Below, piece by piece: positions 25,784 to 36,729 of a DNA stretch of 64,000 nt; position 1 is the stretch's first letter; each line of letters starts with the position of its first letter. The position numbers and the translations under genes are program-made. A model generated the notes under the pieces. That model was not told where the DNA came from, did not search any database, and saw only the letters and a list, made by a program, of their open reading frames with translations. Source of the stretch: an uncultured bacterium (lineage in GTDB: Bacteria; Actinomycetota; Actinomycetes; S36-B12; CAIYMF01); NCBI GenBank assembly GCA_903826575.1, contig CAIKEU010000085.1:31037-95036 (forward strand). Direction: 5' to 3'.

Positions 25784-28272
25784 GGGATGATCGTCTCATC
25801 CTGCGTAGGCGCCGGTGCAGGCCCACCGATGCTGATTGGGCCACTGACGGCTGCCACCGGCTTAGACGTTGGCAAACCAGACGCGTCTCGACGCTCGTCA
25901 ACCGGCGGCAAAGGTGCTGGTGCTCCTTGCGGTGTGGCCGCGCGAGCTGGGGTGGGACCTACCCAACCAACCAACAGGACGTCCTCACCTTTGAGGAATC
26001 GCTGCACCCGCACGCCACTGGTGGCCCGACCCTTACCCGGATATTCAGACAGCGGCGTTACCTTCACTGATGCACCTGATGTGCCGGGTAGCGCACCGCT
26101 AGTTCCCGCGGCCGTCACCACCACATGATCGCGCTTCGTATCGACCGCACCAAAGTGGATCACCTTGGCCCCGTCACTCAATCGAATGCCCGCCATACCG
26201 CCGGCCGGGCGGCCCTGTGGTCGAACAGCGTCGGCAGCGAAATGCAGTAGTTGCGCATCACTTGTAATGAAGACCAACTCTTCGTCACCAGATGTGAGCT
26301 CAACTGCGCCAACGACAGAATCACCATCGTCCAGCCGGATGACAGACCAAGTGTCGGCCGAGGTTGGAACCTCGGGGTTGACTCGCTTGACTACGCCGTT
26401 GACAGTTCCCAGGGCGATCCCAACACCATCGCCGGTGACCGAGCAAAGCCCAACGGACGTCTCGGTTTTGTCCATCGTGACGAGGGCTCCTAGTGGAACG
26501 CCACCTGCAAGTGAAGGTGCCCCATGGGTTTGGGGGAGTGCTGGAAGCTCAATTACCGGAACGCGCAGCACCCTTCCCTGGCTGGTGACAATGCCGATGT
26601 GCCCACGGGCAGTTGACCTTACAGCCGCGACGATGACGTCATGCGCGGACCGCTCCCCGTCGACGGGGATAGCTCGTTCGTCATTCGACCGAGCCAACAG
26701 ACCCGTACTGGACATCAGCACCACGCATGGATCATCGGTAACTTCCAACGGAACCGCAGTGCTGACGGGGGCGCCAAGCGATTCCAGTAGTACGGTTCGT
26801 CGTGGAGTGCCGTGCTCTTTAGCGACCTCGGCCAGTTCGCCGGAAACGACGGCGCGCAGCCTCTTGTCGTCATCAAGAATGGCAGATAGCTCACTGATCG
26901 TGGCGGTGAGTTCATCGCGCTCGGATTCGAGTTCGATTCGACTAAATTTCGTCAAGCGACGCAGCGGCATCTCGAGGATGTATGCCGCTTGCGTGTCACT
27001 TAGCTCAAAAACCTGAGTCAAACGGATGCGGGCAGCGGCCGCATCATCGGACGATCGAATTAGGGCAATGACTTCGTCGATGTCCAGAATCGCAACGAGG
27101 AGACCTTCGACGAGATGCAGACGTTCCTGCGCTTTGCGTCGACGATATGCCGAGCGACGCCGCACAACCTCGAATCGATGGTCGATAAAGACGTGCAACA
27201 TTTCGCTCAACCCGAGGGTTCGTGGTTGTCCATCGACGAGGGCGACCGCGTTAATGCCGAATGAATCTTCCATCGGGGTCAGTTGGTAGAGCTGCTCGAG
27301 TATGGCTTCGGGATTAAAACCATTCTTAATCTCGATCACCAAATTGAGACCGTCGGATTCCATGTCTGTTAAGTCTGTGATCTCAGCGATACCAGCGATC
27401 TTTTTCGCCTCGACTGCATCCTTGATCTTGGCGATCACTTTCTCAGGGCCGACCATGTAGGGCAGTTCGCTGACGATGATGCCCTTGCGACGGGGGGAGA
27501 CGCTTTCGATGCGAGTTGTTGCTCGAACTCGGAAGGTTCCCCGACCCGTTTCATATGCTTCACGGATGCCATCGAGGCCAATAATTCGACCACCTGTGGG
27601 CAAGTCAGGCCCTGGGATGAAGCCCATCAGATCGTCCAGGGTGGCCTTCGGGTGCGAGATCAGATGCCTAGCCGCGGCAATCACTTCGACGAGGTTATGC
27701 GGAGCGATATTTGTAGCCATGCCAACGGCAATTCCCGATGCACCGTTCACGAGCAGATTCGGGATCGCAGAAGGGAGCACGACTGGCTCTGTTTCGCGGC
27801 CGTCATAGTTGGGCGCGTAATCGACAGTGTCTTCGTCGAGTGACGTTGTCATCAGTTGAGCGGAAACAGCCGACCGACATTCGGTATACCGCATAGCTGC
27901 CGGGCCATCGTCGAGTGAACCAAAGTTCCCATGCCCATCGACCAGAGGAAGTCGCAGGGCGAACGGTTGTGCCATACGTACGAGTGCGTCGTAGATGGCG
28001 CCGTCGCCATGGGGGTGCAGTTTACCCATGACATCACCAACGACGCGGGCACTCTTGACGTGTGGGCGATCGGGCCGTAGCCCCATCTCCGCCATTTGGT
28101 AAAGAATGCGGCGCTGAACGGGCTTTAGGCCATCCCGTGCGTCGGGAAGGGCCCGCGAGTAGATCACCGAGTAGGCGTACTCGAGGAACGATCCACGCAT
28201 CTCGTCCGCGACATCGATGTCGATGATGCGTTCAGGCCGCGGGGCAGTAGGGGTGGTTGGGCGACGGGCCAT
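25780..28272 (-). CDS. parC: DNA topoisomerase IV subunit A
   Basis: DNA cleavage subunit, 830 residues. The catalytic tyrosine is Tyr129 in AAMRYTECR. In the quinolone-determining region [19 protein letters not shown] the position of E. coli GyrA Ser83 is Gly91, with Asp95 at the second position. C-terminal beta-pinwheel repeats are recognisable, though without a clear GyrA-box, consistent with topoisomerase IV rather than gyrase. A tail of about 60 residues rich in Pro and Ala follows. Partner ParE is encoded at 4575-6674, separated here by the catabolic island. Confidence 0.92.
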   Translation of the reverse strand: MARRPTTPTAPRPERIIDIDVADEMRGSFLEYAYSVIYSRALPDARDGLKPVQRRILYQMAEMGLRPDRPHVKSARVVGDVMGKLHPHGDGAIYDALVRMAQPFALRLPLVDGHGNFGSLDDGPAAMRYTECRSAVSAQLMTTSLDEDTVDYAPNYDGRETEPVVLPSAIPNLLVNGASGIAVGMATNIAPHNLVEVIAAARHLISHPKATLDDLMGFIPGPDLPTGGRIIGLDGIREAYETGRGTFRVRATTRIESVSPRRKGIIVSELPYMVGPEKVIAKIKDAVEAKKIAGIAEITDLTDMESDGLNLVIEIKNGFNPEAILEQLYQLTPMEDSFGINAVALVDGQPRTLGLSEMLHVFIDHRFEVVRRRSAYRRRKAQERLHLVEGLLVAILDIDEVIALIRSSDDAAAARIRLTQVFELSDTQAAYILEMPLRRLTKFSRIELESERDELTATISELSAILDDDKRLRAVVSGELAEVAKEHGTPRRTVLLESLGAPVSTAVPLEVTDDPCVVLMSSTGLLARSNDERAIPVDGERSAHDVIVAAVRSTARGHIGIVTSQGRVLRVPVIELPALPQTHGAPSLAGGVPLGALVTMDKTETSVGLCSVTGDGVGIALGTVNGVVKRVNPEVPTSADTWSVIRLDDGDSVVGAVELTSGDEELVFITSDAQLLHFAADAVRPQGRPAGGMAGIRLSDGAKVIHFGAVDTKRDHVVVTAAGTSGALPGTSGASVKVTPLSEYPGKGRATSGVRVQRFLKGEDVLLVGWVGPTPARAATPQGAPAPLPPVDERRDASGLPTSKPVAAVSGPISIGGPAPAPTQDETIIP

Positions 28273-28407
28273 GGCGGTATCTAAAACTCCAAACAGCAGG
28301 GGACGTTCGCGTCCATCATCGCCCCCGGACGTGAGCCAGTGGGGCTAGGACGGGGGCGTGTCGCACTTAGGCCACATATGGGCGATGTTCGGGCTACGTT
28401 GAGTCAT

Positions 28408-31161
28408 ATGCAGGACGCCGCACTGCTTGAACCGGTTGAACCCCCCTCCCACTGGGAGGCAGATGTTGCCTTGCGCGATGGTCGTCCCGTCCACCTTCGT
28501 CCGATTCGTCCGGACGACGCCGAAGGCTTGGCAGACTTTCATCGGTCACTGTCAAAAGAGACTGTATACCTTCGCTTCTTTGCGCCCTATCCGGAACTGA
28601 CCGAACGAGATCTGCACCGATTCACCCATGTGGATTACGTAGATCGAGTGGCACTTGTGGCAACGATCGGAGATCAGCTCGTAGGCGTCGGTCGTTACGA
28701 CCGAGTTGAGCCGGGTGAGGCCGAGGTTGCGTTCGTCGTCCATGACGATCATCAGGGACGCGGTCTCGGGTCAGTACTGCTTGAGCATTTAGCAGCGGCG
28801 GCTCGTGAACGCGGTATTTCGCGATTTGTGGCCGAAGTGTTACCGACCAACCGACGTATGCTCGCGACATTTCATGAAGCGGGTTATGAGCCCTCGGCTC
28901 GACTAGAGGACGGAGTCGTTCTACTGAGTTTTGATATCGAACCAACGCAGACGTCGATCGCGGTTCGATCGGCACGCGAACAGCATGCCGAGGCGCAGAG
29001 CGTCGCTCGATTGGTGGCGCCGTCATCGGTGGTCGTCATCGGGGCCGGACGTGAAGAGCGCTCGCTGGGTCGACAATTGCTTCGTCAGGTCATCGACGGC
29101 GGGTTCACCGGTGACATCGCCGCGGTGAATCGGTCTGCGATTGGTGACCGAATTGATGGCGTTGATGTTTTCGGTCGGGTTACCGACCTTCCATTCACGC
29201 CGGGCTTGGCGATCGTTTCCGTTCCTGCCTCGGAAGTTCCATCCGTAGTGGACGATTGCGCCGAAGCGGGTGTGTCTGGTCTCGTGATCGTCAGTCGAGG
29301 GTTTGCTGAAACCGGCGCGGACGGTGCGGCTCTGCAGCGATCAATTGTGCGGCAAGCTCGTGGCAGTGGAATGCGGATCGTCGGACCGAACGCAATGGGC
29401 ATCGTCAACACAGATCCGACCATCCGACTCAACGCTTCACTAGCGCCTGACCTACCGGCCACAGCACCGATCGGTTTCTTTTGTCAGAGTGGGGCTCTTG
29501 GCGGCACTATTTTGGACCGAGCTAGCCGGCGAGGACTTGGAGTGTCGACCTTCGTGTCCGCCGGCAATCGTGCGGACGTGTCTGGCAACGATCTTCTTCA
29601 GTATTGGCAGGATGATCAGGCGACAGATCTAGTACTTCTCTATCTCGAAAGTATTGGAAACCCGCGGAAATTCGCGCGGATCGCTCGTCGGCTATCGCGG
29701 GTCAAACCAATCGTGGCCATGCGATCTGGACGATCAACGCAGGCGTATCCGCTCGGTCATGCGGTACGCCGAACCACTCTGCCGCCGGCGGCGGTCGATT
29801 CCCTCTTCGCCCAAGCTGGAGTTATCGAAACTGACTCGCTCACCGAACTCTTTGATGTTGCGAGCGTTCTTAGCCATCAGCCATTGCCGCGGGGCGAGCG
29901 AGTGGCCATCGTCAGTAACTCTGACGCGCTCGCTGTGCTGATTTCTGATGCATGTGCTGGCTGGGGCTTGACTGTTGTGGCAGAGGGGACTGTTCTCGCC
30001 CATAACTGCTCGGCGCACGACATGGCCGATGCCGTGCGCCGTGCCGTTGTAGATGAGTCGACGGATCTCGTGATTGTCACTCACGTCCCGGTCATCGGCC
30101 GGTCACATGATGAGTATCAGCGTGCACTCGCTCAGGTGTCAGCGCACTCGGAAAAGCCATGTGTTGCAGTGCTTGTGGCCGCTGTTGAAGAAAGTGGACT
30201 TATCTCCGACCCTGACTCCAACCGGGCTCTGCCCTTCTTTGGGACGGCGGAGGACGCGGTCCGGGCCATTGCCAGAGTTGTTAGATATGCAATGTGGCGC
30301 AGTCGAGATTTCGGGCAGATCGATGATCTTGAAGACGTGTCGCCGGTTGACGCAAAGGAGATAGTGGCCGATGAACTTCGTCGGGAGGCCGCAAATGCTG
30401 ACGCGGTTTCCACCGCGGATTCCGATCTCGCCGCAGGCTCCAACGGTGACCCGGACTCAGAACTGCATGTGAGTGTCGCGCTGCGGGCCGCGTCGCAGGA
30501 ATCGGCTCTCACTCGGCTCTTGGCCACATATGGAATTGAGGTATGGCCAGCAACAGAGGTCATGACCGAGTCCGATGCCATCGCAGCCGCGGAATCGTTG
30601 GGATATCCGGTTGTCATGAAGTCCCTTGACCATCGTTACGCGACGCGCACCGATCTTGGCGGGGTGCGACTCAACTTGGAAAACCCAGGGGAGATATTGA
30701 CGGCGTTTTCATCTATGGCGGCCACGTTGGAATCAACAGCTTCGATGCGTGTGGCCATTCAGCGAATGGCCACACCGGGTGTTGCCTGCGTCGTGGCATC
30801 TGCTGAGGATGAACTTTTCGGGCCCGTGGTGTCCTTTGGGTTAGCCGGCGTCGTCCCCGAGCTACTTGGCGACCGCGGATATCGGATTCCGCCCCTTTCT
30901 GACGTCGATGCCGGTGATCTGATTCGTACTCCTAAGTCGTCTCCGCTCCTCAACGGCTACGACGGATCGCCGTCGGTGGACCAGGGGGCGCTGGCCGATC
31001 TGATTGTTCGGGTTGGTCTGCTGGCCGACGATATTCCCGAACTGGCCGAATTGCGGTTGGAGCCGGTCGTGGTTTCGACCGACGGATTGGCTGTATTGGG
31101 GGCGACGGCGGTGCTTCGGCAGGCACCGGCTCGTCATGACGACGAAGTTCGCCGGCTCTGA
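28408..31161 (+). CDS. GNAT acetyltransferase fused to NDP-forming acyl-CoA synthetase domains
   Basis: Fusion of about 917 residues. An N-terminal GNAT domain (VHLRPIRPDDAEGLADF, then the acetyl-CoA loop HQGRGLGSVLLEHL) is followed by a CoA-binding Rossmann domain (SVVVIGAGREERSLGRQLL), a succinyl-CoA-ligase-like flavodoxin part with GFFCQSGALGGTILDRASRRG, and a C-terminal ATP-grasp domain. GNAT-NDP-synthetase fusions of this family act as protein lysine acetyltransferases in other bacteria (Pat type), though usually with GNAT at the C-terminus; the N-terminal order is common in actinobacteria. The start is uncertain: ATGs at 28378 and 28408 and a GTG at 28339 are in frame. TACGTT, seven bases before 28408, could be the -10 of a leaderless mRNA. 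Confidence 0.88.
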   Translation: MQDAALLEPVEPPSHWEADVALRDGRPVHLRPIRPDDAEGLADFHRSLSKETVYLRFFAPYPELTERDLHRFTHVDYVDRVALVATIGDQLVGVGRYDRVEPGEAEVAFVVHDDHQGRGLGSVLLEHLAAAARERGISRFVAEVLPTNRRMLATFHEAGYEPSARLEDGVVLLSFDIEPTQTSIAVRSAREQHAEAQSVARLVAPSSVVVIGAGREERSLGRQLLRQVIDGGFTGDIAAVNRSAIGDRIDGVDVFGRVTDLPFTPGLAIVSVPASEVPSVVDDCAEAGVSGLVIVSRGFAETGADGAALQRSIVRQARGSGMRIVGPNAMGIVNTDPTIRLNASLAPDLPATAPIGFFCQSGALGGTILDRASRRGLGVSTFVSAGNRADVSGNDLLQYWQDDQATDLVLLYLESIGNPRKFARIARRLSRVKPIVAMRSGRSTQAYPLGHAVRRTTLPPAAVDSLFAQAGVIETDSLTELFDVASVLSHQPLPRGERVAIVSNSDALAVLISDACAGWGLTVVAEGTVLAHNCSAHDMADAVRRAVVDESTDLVIVTHVPVIGRSHDEYQRALAQVSAHSEKPCVAVLVAAVEESGLISDPDSNRALPFFGTAEDAVRAIARVVRYAMWRSRDFGQIDDLEDVSPVDAKEIVADELRREAANADAVSTADSDLAAGSNGDPDSELHVSVALRAASQESALTRLLATYGIEVWPATEVMTESDAIAAAESLGYPVVMKSLDHRYATRTDLGGVRLNLENPGEILTAFSSMAATLESTASMRVAIQRMATPGVACVVASAEDELFGPVVSFGLAGVVPELLGDRGYRIPPLSDVDAGDLIRTPKSSPLLNGYDGSPSVDQGALADLIVRVGLLADDIPELAELRLEPVVVSTDGLAVLGATAVLRQAPARHDDEVRRL

Positions 31162-31250
31162 TCGGGTCGTCGCTTCGAGGTTGATCGGCCCGTGGGTGAA
31201 TATCTGGATGCGCCGACCACGACGCCTTGAATCAGTGACAGGATATGACC

Positions 31251-31844
31251 ATGACGGATGTTGGTGAGACTCTCGCGCCTCGGCTACGGGCCGATATCGA
31301 GCGCAGCGGCTACTACCCGGAATTGGTCAGCGATACTCTCGACACAGCTCTGGCCAATGAGCCGGTGGTCTCGTACGTGGTTCATCACGAGGCCACGTTC
31401 GACCACGATGAACTGCGTCGTCACGTCACAGTTCTAGCGTTGACTCCAACGCGGCTTATCGTTGGTCACACAGATGAGCACCCGGCCGACGAGACGTCTG
31501 AAACTGCTTACGCCAGTGCATCGACCGAAGCGGTCCGACTTGAGCGAATCGACTCAGTTGTCGTGACGCGGGTGGCCGCGAATGCAGCGGCACATCGTCG
31601 CGGTACACCTGTTCGCGAGGCTGTTCTGACCATCGGCTGGGGTGCGGTAAGCCGGATCGACCTCGAGCCAGCCGCGTGCGGTGATCCACACTGCGAGGCA
31701 GACCACGGCTATACAGGCACCGCGTCGAACGATGACTTGGCGTTGCGGGTATCAGAGGCCGCGGATGGCGCCGAGGTCGTGGGACAAGTTTTGGCCTTCT
31801 CCGCAGCGCTATCCCAAGCCACCGCTGGCCGCCGGCGTGATTGA
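31251..31844 (+). CDS. DUF5998 family protein
   Basis: Conserved actinobacterial protein of 197 residues, function unknown. Recognisable by APRLRADIERSGYYPELVSDTL at the start, a phosphate-binding-like HTDEHP segment and the C-terminal DPHCEADHGY, whose Cys and His could bind a metal. AGGA lies eight bases before the ATG at 31251; an ATG two codons earlier is too close to it. Converges on sepH with 42 bases between. The same neighbour pair is usual in Streptomyces. Confidence 0.82.
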   Translation: MTDVGETLAPRLRADIERSGYYPELVSDTLDTALANEPVVSYVVHHEATFDHDELRRHVTVLALTPTRLIVGHTDEHPADETSETAYASASTEAVRLERIDSVVVTRVAANAAAHRRGTPVREAVLTIGWGAVSRIDLEPAACGDPHCEADHGYTGTASNDDLALRVSEAADGAEVVGQVLAFSAALSQATAGRRRD

Positions 31845-31886
31845 GTCGTGCGGCGCAACAACCCACATCGCTGACTGCGTCGCCGA

Positions 31887-32846
31887 CTACTTGTCTGGTT
31901 GACCCTTACCGAACAGAATTTCGTCCCAACTTGGGACCGAGGCACGCGAACGGCCGCTCTTTTGTGCGTCACCACCGGTTGACCGTGGCTGCCGCTGTGG
32001 TGTTCGTCGTGATGTCTTGTGAGGAACTTCCAACCCCGGCAGGGTGTTGTACACGTCGTCTAGGGGTGCCTCGTCGATTGGCTCATCGGGCGGACCATCA
32101 GGCAAGTCCGTGAAATCCACCATGAGCGCTTCGTCGCGAGCAATGATCGCAGTTTCAGATAGGTCGACTTCGATCGAATCGTCGTCCCATACGTCATCGT
32201 TTGCCGGCACCGCAACGAGCAGGGGTCGCCCGGATAGGTGGGCGACGGAGTCATCGACGAGCGACTCTTCGATGTCTGCACTTTCGCCGAGAAGCCACGC
32301 ACTGGCTGGGTCGTCGGATTCGATGGTTCGGTCCGTGGGTTCGAAACTAAACAGAGCTGCGGTTGCGCCCTCAGCAACGAGATCCACCGGCTCCCAGGAA
32401 ACCAGAACCGACCAGTGCGTATCGTCCCGGCGCCACGCGTCCCACTCCACACCATCGAGGTCTGCCCCTCCATGAGTGAGCGCATCGGTGACGATGGCGT
32501 TCAAGGTCCGTTCGTGTCCGGTGTCTCGAAGTGAGACTTCTTTTGCTTGATCGGCGACGTGTGCACGTTCGGCCAGTACTGGTCCCGCGAAACGCAGAAT
32601 CCGTTCAAGCTCAAGACCTGTGGTGGCTTCGATGTCTTCTGGGCTTTGGCCGTGCCGGATCCGATTTTGAATGTCGCGTGGGCTTGCTCCTTCGAGAATC
32701 ACCGGAGCTCGGTGACCGGAGCGATCGCGTCGGATTGCTGACTGTAGGCGCTCGTCGAGGGGGACACTGAATTGAGCTCCATCAGTACTGCCCAGTAACA
32801 GCGTGGATCCGTCCTCTGACACGCTTATGAACGTTAGTTCTCGCAC
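31887..32846 (-). CDS. sepH: Cell division protein SepH (DUF3071)
   Basis: Protein of 319 residues. The N-terminal DUF3071 region (MRELTFISVSEDGSTLLL to about residue 160) contains a helix-turn-helix-like part (GASPRDIQNRIRHGQSPEDIEATTG). The remainder is acidic and probably disordered, ending in a basic stretch. SepH was shown in Streptomyces and mycobacteria to bind FtsZ directly and promote filament assembly. The GTG at 32846 has the strong site GGGAGGGG upstream. Confidence 0.9.
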   Translation of the reverse strand: MRELTFISVSEDGSTLLLGSTDGAQFSVPLDERLQSAIRRDRSGHRAPVILEGASPRDIQNRIRHGQSPEDIEATTGLELERILRFAGPVLAERAHVADQAKEVSLRDTGHERTLNAIVTDALTHGGADLDGVEWDAWRRDDTHWSVLVSWEPVDLVAEGATAALFSFEPTDRTIESDDPASAWLLGESADIEESLVDDSVAHLSGRPLLVAVPANDDVWDDDSIEVDLSETAIIARDEALMVDFTDLPDGPPDEPIDEAPLDDVYNTLPGLEVPHKTSRRTPQRQPRSTGGDAQKSGRSRASVPSWDEILFGKGQPDK

Positions 32847-32943
32847 TGGTCCCCTCCCTTCGTTCCCGCCGCGAAAGAGCGGCCAACTTTCAAGGTTCAG
32901 TCTTATCCCTCACTCTGGCGCAAAGGTGTATCGCCACGCACGC

Positions 32944-32961
32944 AAATCAGGATTTCCCTGA
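32944..32961 (-). terminator. Possible terminator after MFS gene
   Basis: On the minus strand TCAGG and CCTGA pair around a five-base loop (32947-32961) immediately after the transporter stop codon and are followed by TTT. The stem is short, so this is a weak terminator candidate. Confidence 0.35.
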
Positions 32962-34173
32962 CTATGCAGAGCGCGCATGTCGCGCGTCGTTAAATGCAGA
33001 GTCGAGAGTTCGGCGACCAAGGATCACGACAATTGCCCCGATGACAGCGGCCCCGCTGAGAACTCCGAACGCGGGTGATGCTCCATGTGCGTCGATAATG
33101 ACGCCAGACAGTGCTGAGCCGAGAGCGAACCCCACGCCGATTCCGGCACCGACGATCGACAGGCCCTCGGTCATGCGCGAACTTGGCACGAGCTCTTCGG
33201 TAAGTGCAGACCCGGTGATCAGGACGGGGGAAACCGTGAACCCGGTGAAAAGCCCGATGAAGCCGAGCAGAAAGATCGAATGGATGAAGGGTAACGGCAG
33301 GCAGGCCACCGCGAGGGCCACCATGCTCCACAAGAATTGGCCGGGGAGCAGCATCTTCAGGTGGACAGCACCGAAGATCAGCCCAGCGATGGCTGAGCCG
33401 ACGGAATAAGCCGCCAACAAAATCCCCGCCATCCCCGGTTGCTGATACTCCCGCGTGAATGCAACAGTTCCGACTTCGAAGGCGCCGAAAACTGTGCCGA
33501 CCAGAACGTAAACCAAGGCAATGATGGGCATACCTCGAAAGAGCAGTGCGGGACCACCCTCGTGATGCTCGACCAGTGTTCGGGGCGGCTCGGTTGCTCG
33601 CTGAGGGATAAGGAAGAAGGCTCCCATCGCGAGCAACATCATGGAGGCGACAATCGCTGCAAAATCGCTTATCCCAAGCGCGATGAACGTGGCTATGGGA
33701 GGCCCGGCGATGAAGATGATTTCGTCGACGACAGATTCAAAGGCGAAGGCTGTTCGGATCTGAGACGATTCAGTCAGGACGTATGCCCAGCGCGCGCGAA
33801 TCAGTGAGCCAATGTTCGCAATGAACACTTCGCCCAAACACCACGCGAGGAACCATGTCCAAATTGGGGCGTCGCGCAGAACCAGAACGATGAAGATCGC
33901 CTGGAATGAAATGGAAAAAGTCGCGGTAAACGGCAGGACTCGATGCTGGCCGTACCGATCAATGTAACGGGACAGGATCGGAGCACAAAAGGCGTTTGTG
34001 AGCGCGCCCGCAGCAGAAATAGCTCCTGCCACCGCGTACGAGTTGCCGCGAAGGGTCAAAAATAGAATGCAACCCAAGCCGAGCATTGACAGTGGCAGTC
34101 GTGCGACAAATCCGGAGGCGCTGAACTTAAGGGTGCCGGGAAGCCGCAGCAGTTGGGAATAGGGGCTCAGCAC
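32962..34173 (-). CDS. MFS transporter
   Basis: Major facilitator of about 403 residues with 12 predicted hydrophobic segments and the loop SRYIDRYGQHRVLPF between segments 2 and 3, a form of the MFS signature. No substrate is suggested by sequence. An ATG at 34248 would place the start ten bases from the divergent ferrochelatase start and add a polar leader unlike the family, so I favour the GTG at 34173 (VLSPYSQLLRLPG); the choice is uncertain. Confidence 0.82.
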   Translation of the reverse strand: MLSPYSQLLRLPGTLKFSASGFVARLPLSMLGLGCILFLTLRGNSYAVAGAISAAGALTNAFCAPILSRYIDRYGQHRVLPFTATFSISFQAIFIVLVLRDAPIWTWFLAWCLGEVFIANIGSLIRARWAYVLTESSQIRTAFAFESVVDEIIFIAGPPIATFIALGISDFAAIVASMMLLAMGAFFLIPQRATEPPRTLVEHHEGGPALLFRGMPIIALVYVLVGTVFGAFEVGTVAFTREYQQPGMAGILLAAYSVGSAIAGLIFGAVHLKMLLPGQFLWSMVALAVACLPLPFIHSIFLLGFIGLFTGFTVSPVLITGSALTEELVPSSRMTEGLSIVGAGIGVGFALGSALSGVIIDAHGASPAFGVLSGAAVIGAIVVILGRRTLDSAFNDARHARSA

Positions 34174-34258
34174 GAGATGACGGTATCGGCTAAGCGCGGT
34201 TCCATCACCTTCTGGCCACCGACATGCGCTTGGGCCCGCTTGTTGCAAGGATCAGGTC

Positions 34259-35341
34259 ATGACACTGACTGGCCCTCTTGGTTCCTATGACGCTCTGCTT
34301 TTCGTTTCGTTTGGGGGCCCGGAGGGTCCGGACGATGTCGTGCCATTCCTGGAGAATGTCACGCGTGGTCGCGGGATTCCGAGGGAGCGATTGGTCGAGG
34401 TGGGAGCCCACTACACCGCCTTCGGGGGCGTTTCGCCCATCAATGGTCAAAATCGTGAGTTCATCGCGGCGCTTCGGGCCGAATTCGATGAGGCGGGGAT
34501 CGACCTGCCCATCTACTGGGGTAATCGCAACTGGGATCCGTATCTCGTCGATGCGCTTGGCCACATGCGCAAGGATGGAGTTACGAACGCGTTGTGCTTT
34601 GTCACAAGTGCGTATTCATCGTATTCAGGCTGCCGGCAATACCGGGAGAATCTGGCCGAAGCGGTGGCCACGGTTGAATCGGACGGATCGGGGCCAGCTC
34701 CAACGCTCGACAAGATTCGCCACTATTTCGACCACCCCGGGTTCATTGAACCGATCGTCGAAGGTGTCGTCACTGCCATTGATGAGATAGGTATTGATGG
34801 CGTTCGGCTGGTATTCACCACCCACTCCATTCCGACGTCGACAGCCACGACGTCGGGCCCACTTGGAAACGGTTATGTGACGCAGCACCGTGCTGCCGCC
34901 GCGATCGTCGCTGATCGAGTAGCGCAGTTGCGCCCCATCGACCCGGCGTGGGATTTGGTGTACCAGTCACGTTCAGGTCCGCCTGAAATCCCATGGCTTG
35001 AGCCCGATATCAGTGATCACCTCGACGACGTTTCGAGCATGGGAAGCGCTGGCGTGGTGATCGTGCCCATCGGATTTGTGAGCGACCACATGGAGGTTGT
35101 GTGGGATCTCGACACAGTGGCGCTGGATCACGCACGCGGGCTCGGGCTGCCGGCTCGACGGGCCGCCACTGTGGGAACGGATCCACGATTTGTTGCAGCG
35201 GTCCGAGAACTTGTGCAGGAACGTGTCGGCCTTGTGCCCGCCCGCGCGCTATCGGAGTTGGGCCCGATGCCGAACGTGTGTGGCCGAAATTGCTGCCCTA
35301 ACCCGCGTTCGGACAAGCCTGCTCTGTGTCAGGAGCCGTGA
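34259..35341 (+). CDS. hemH: Ferrochelatase (coproporphyrin type, CpfC)
   Basis: Inserts Fe(II) into coproporphyrin III in the coproheme pathway; 360 residues. TTHSIP near residue 187 holds the catalytic His, and [14 protein letters not shown] near residue 270 holds the conserved Glu region. Cys in SGCRQYRE near residue 126 and in the C-terminal [11 protein letters not shown]...LCQEP match the unusual [2Fe-2S] cluster ligands of actinobacterial ferrochelatases. Other pathway genes (hemE, hemY, chdC) are at the right end of the window. AAGGAT lies upstream of the ATG. Confidence 0.94.
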   Translation: MTLTGPLGSYDALLFVSFGGPEGPDDVVPFLENVTRGRGIPRERLVEVGAHYTAFGGVSPINGQNREFIAALRAEFDEAGIDLPIYWGNRNWDPYLVDALGHMRKDGVTNALCFVTSAYSSYSGCRQYRENLAEAVATVESDGSGPAPTLDKIRHYFDHPGFIEPIVEGVVTAIDEIGIDGVRLVFTTHSIPTSTATTSGPLGNGYVTQHRAAAAIVADRVAQLRPIDPAWDLVYQSRSGPPEIPWLEPDISDHLDDVSSMGSAGVVIVPIGFVSDHMEVVWDLDTVALDHARGLGLPARRAATVGTDPRFVAAVRELVQERVGLVPARALSELGPMPNVCGRNCCPNPRSDKPALCQEP

Positions 35342-35383
35342 GTCGCGGCATCTGATCCATGCGCGATAGGGCAGGATCAGGGC

Positions 35384-36211
35384 ATGGACCTTGAGTACTC
35401 AGCCCTTCTGCTCGACGAACTTCGTGAGTTGGCGGTTACCGCCGCTAGTGAGGCGGCGACATTAGCCGCCGCAGGACGTCGAGAAGGTGTCGTTATCGCG
35501 GGTACGAAGTCAAGCGCGACGGACATCGTCACCGAAATGGACCGACGCGTCGAAGCGCTTCTGGTCGATCGCATTCTTACCGCTCGTCCTGATGACGGAA
35601 TGCTGGGTGAAGAAGGTGCCTCGCATGTGGGCTCTAGTGGTGTTCGATGGGTACTCGATCCCATTGATGGCACGGTGAATTACCTGTACGGACATCCGAA
35701 CTGGGCCGTATCGGTTGCTGCAGAAATCGACGGGGTTGGCGTTGTCGGCGTGGTTGCCGCTCCCATGCTTGGCGAGACGTTCGTCGCTGTTCGAGGGCGA
35801 GGTGCGCGCAAACATGATCAGTGGGGTGTGCACGAGTTACGAGTGAATGACCCGGTCGAGCTGAAGGGTTCCCTGGTGGCCACGGGCTACGGCTACACCC
35901 AAGAGCGCCGAAGAGCGCAGGCGCGGGTAACGACAGCCTTGCTCCCCTTCGTCGGTGACCTTCGACGGCTCGGTGCCTGCAGTCTTGATCTGTGTTTTGT
36001 TGCAGAAGGCCGCGTTGACGCGTACTACGAACGCGGAGTTCACCTCTGGGATTACGCGGCTGCTGGCCTCGTTGTCACAGAAGCCGGCGGACTCTTCGGT
36101 GGGCTCAACGGACGAGGTCCGTCCGAGGACTTGGTGATCGGCGCCGGGCCGCATTTATACGCCAGCCTCCATGATGTCTTGTATGACAACGGAGCGGACT
36201 CGGACGACTAG
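35384..36211 (+). CDS. suhB: Inositol monophosphatase family protein SuhB
   Basis: Mg-dependent phosphatase of 275 residues. Metal-binding motifs are GEEGA near residue 75, WVLDPIDGTVNYLYG near residue 88 and WDYAAAGLVVTEAGG near residue 222. In actinobacteria it supplies myo-inositol from inositol phosphate for mycothiol and phosphoinositides, though family members also act on fructose-1,6-bisphosphate or histidinol phosphate. The stop codon overlaps the convergent gamma-carbonic-anhydrase-like gene. Confidence 0.88.
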   Translation: MDLEYSALLLDELRELAVTAASEAATLAAAGRREGVVIAGTKSSATDIVTEMDRRVEALLVDRILTARPDDGMLGEEGASHVGSSGVRWVLDPIDGTVNYLYGHPNWAVSVAAEIDGVGVVGVVAAPMLGETFVAVRGRGARKHDQWGVHELRVNDPVELKGSLVATGYGYTQERRRAQARVTTALLPFVGDLRRLGACSLDLCFVAEGRVDAYYERGVHLWDYAAAGLVVTEAGGLFGGLNGRGPSEDLVIGAGPHLYASLHDVLYDNGADSDD

Positions 36212-36729
36212 TCGCTCAGTAAGCGCAATTCTGATCGATACATATGTCCATCCCGGATATACAGCTCGACCGCATAATCAAAGGCGCCCGGTTCCACCGC
36301 GTTTTCGCGGATTTTGCATGGGACACCCAGTGCCAGTGCGTATTGAGGAATTTGGGTGTCGTTAGGCACCATGGCGCTGGCCGCAACGAGTGCGCCGAGT
36401 CCAACGGTAGCCCGGTGCAGGATTACGCAACCCGAGCCGATGAGGCAGTTGTCCTCAACCGTACAGCCCTCAAGATGAGCGTTATGGCCGACGACACAGC
36501 GGTCACCAATGATGGTTGGATGCTCTCCCGTGCAGTGAATCACCGTGCCATCTTGAATGGAGGTTTGTGAGCCGATGCTGATAGATCCATGGTCACCGCG
36601 CAGCACTGCACTTGGCCAAATGGTCGACTCCGCACCAATCGTTACGTCACCAATGACTACCGCGTCGGGATGGATGAAGGCAGTTGGGTGGATCCGTGGA
36701 ACGCGATCGCCCAGTGCGTAAACAGGCAT
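36208..36729 (-). CDS. Gamma carbonic anhydrase family protein (hexapeptide repeat)
   Basis: Protein of 173 residues forming a left-handed beta-helix of hexapeptide repeats (for example IGDVTIGAESTIWPSAVLRGD). His in VIHCTG and the pair in VVGHNAHLEG match the three zinc ligands of gamma carbonic anhydrases. Many members (YrdA, PaaY) have weak or no anhydrase activity, and PaaY acts as a thioesterase in aromatic metabolism, so the activity is not certain. It runs opposite to suhB with overlapping stops. Confidence 0.85.
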   Translation of the reverse strand: MPVYALGDRVPRIHPTAFIHPDAVVIGDVTIGAESTIWPSAVLRGDHGSISIGSQTSIQDGTVIHCTGEHPTIIGDRCVVGHNAHLEGCTVEDNCLIGSGCVILHRATVGLGALVAASAMVPNDTQIPQYALALGVPCKIRENAVEPGAFDYAVELYIRDGHMYRSELRLLSD

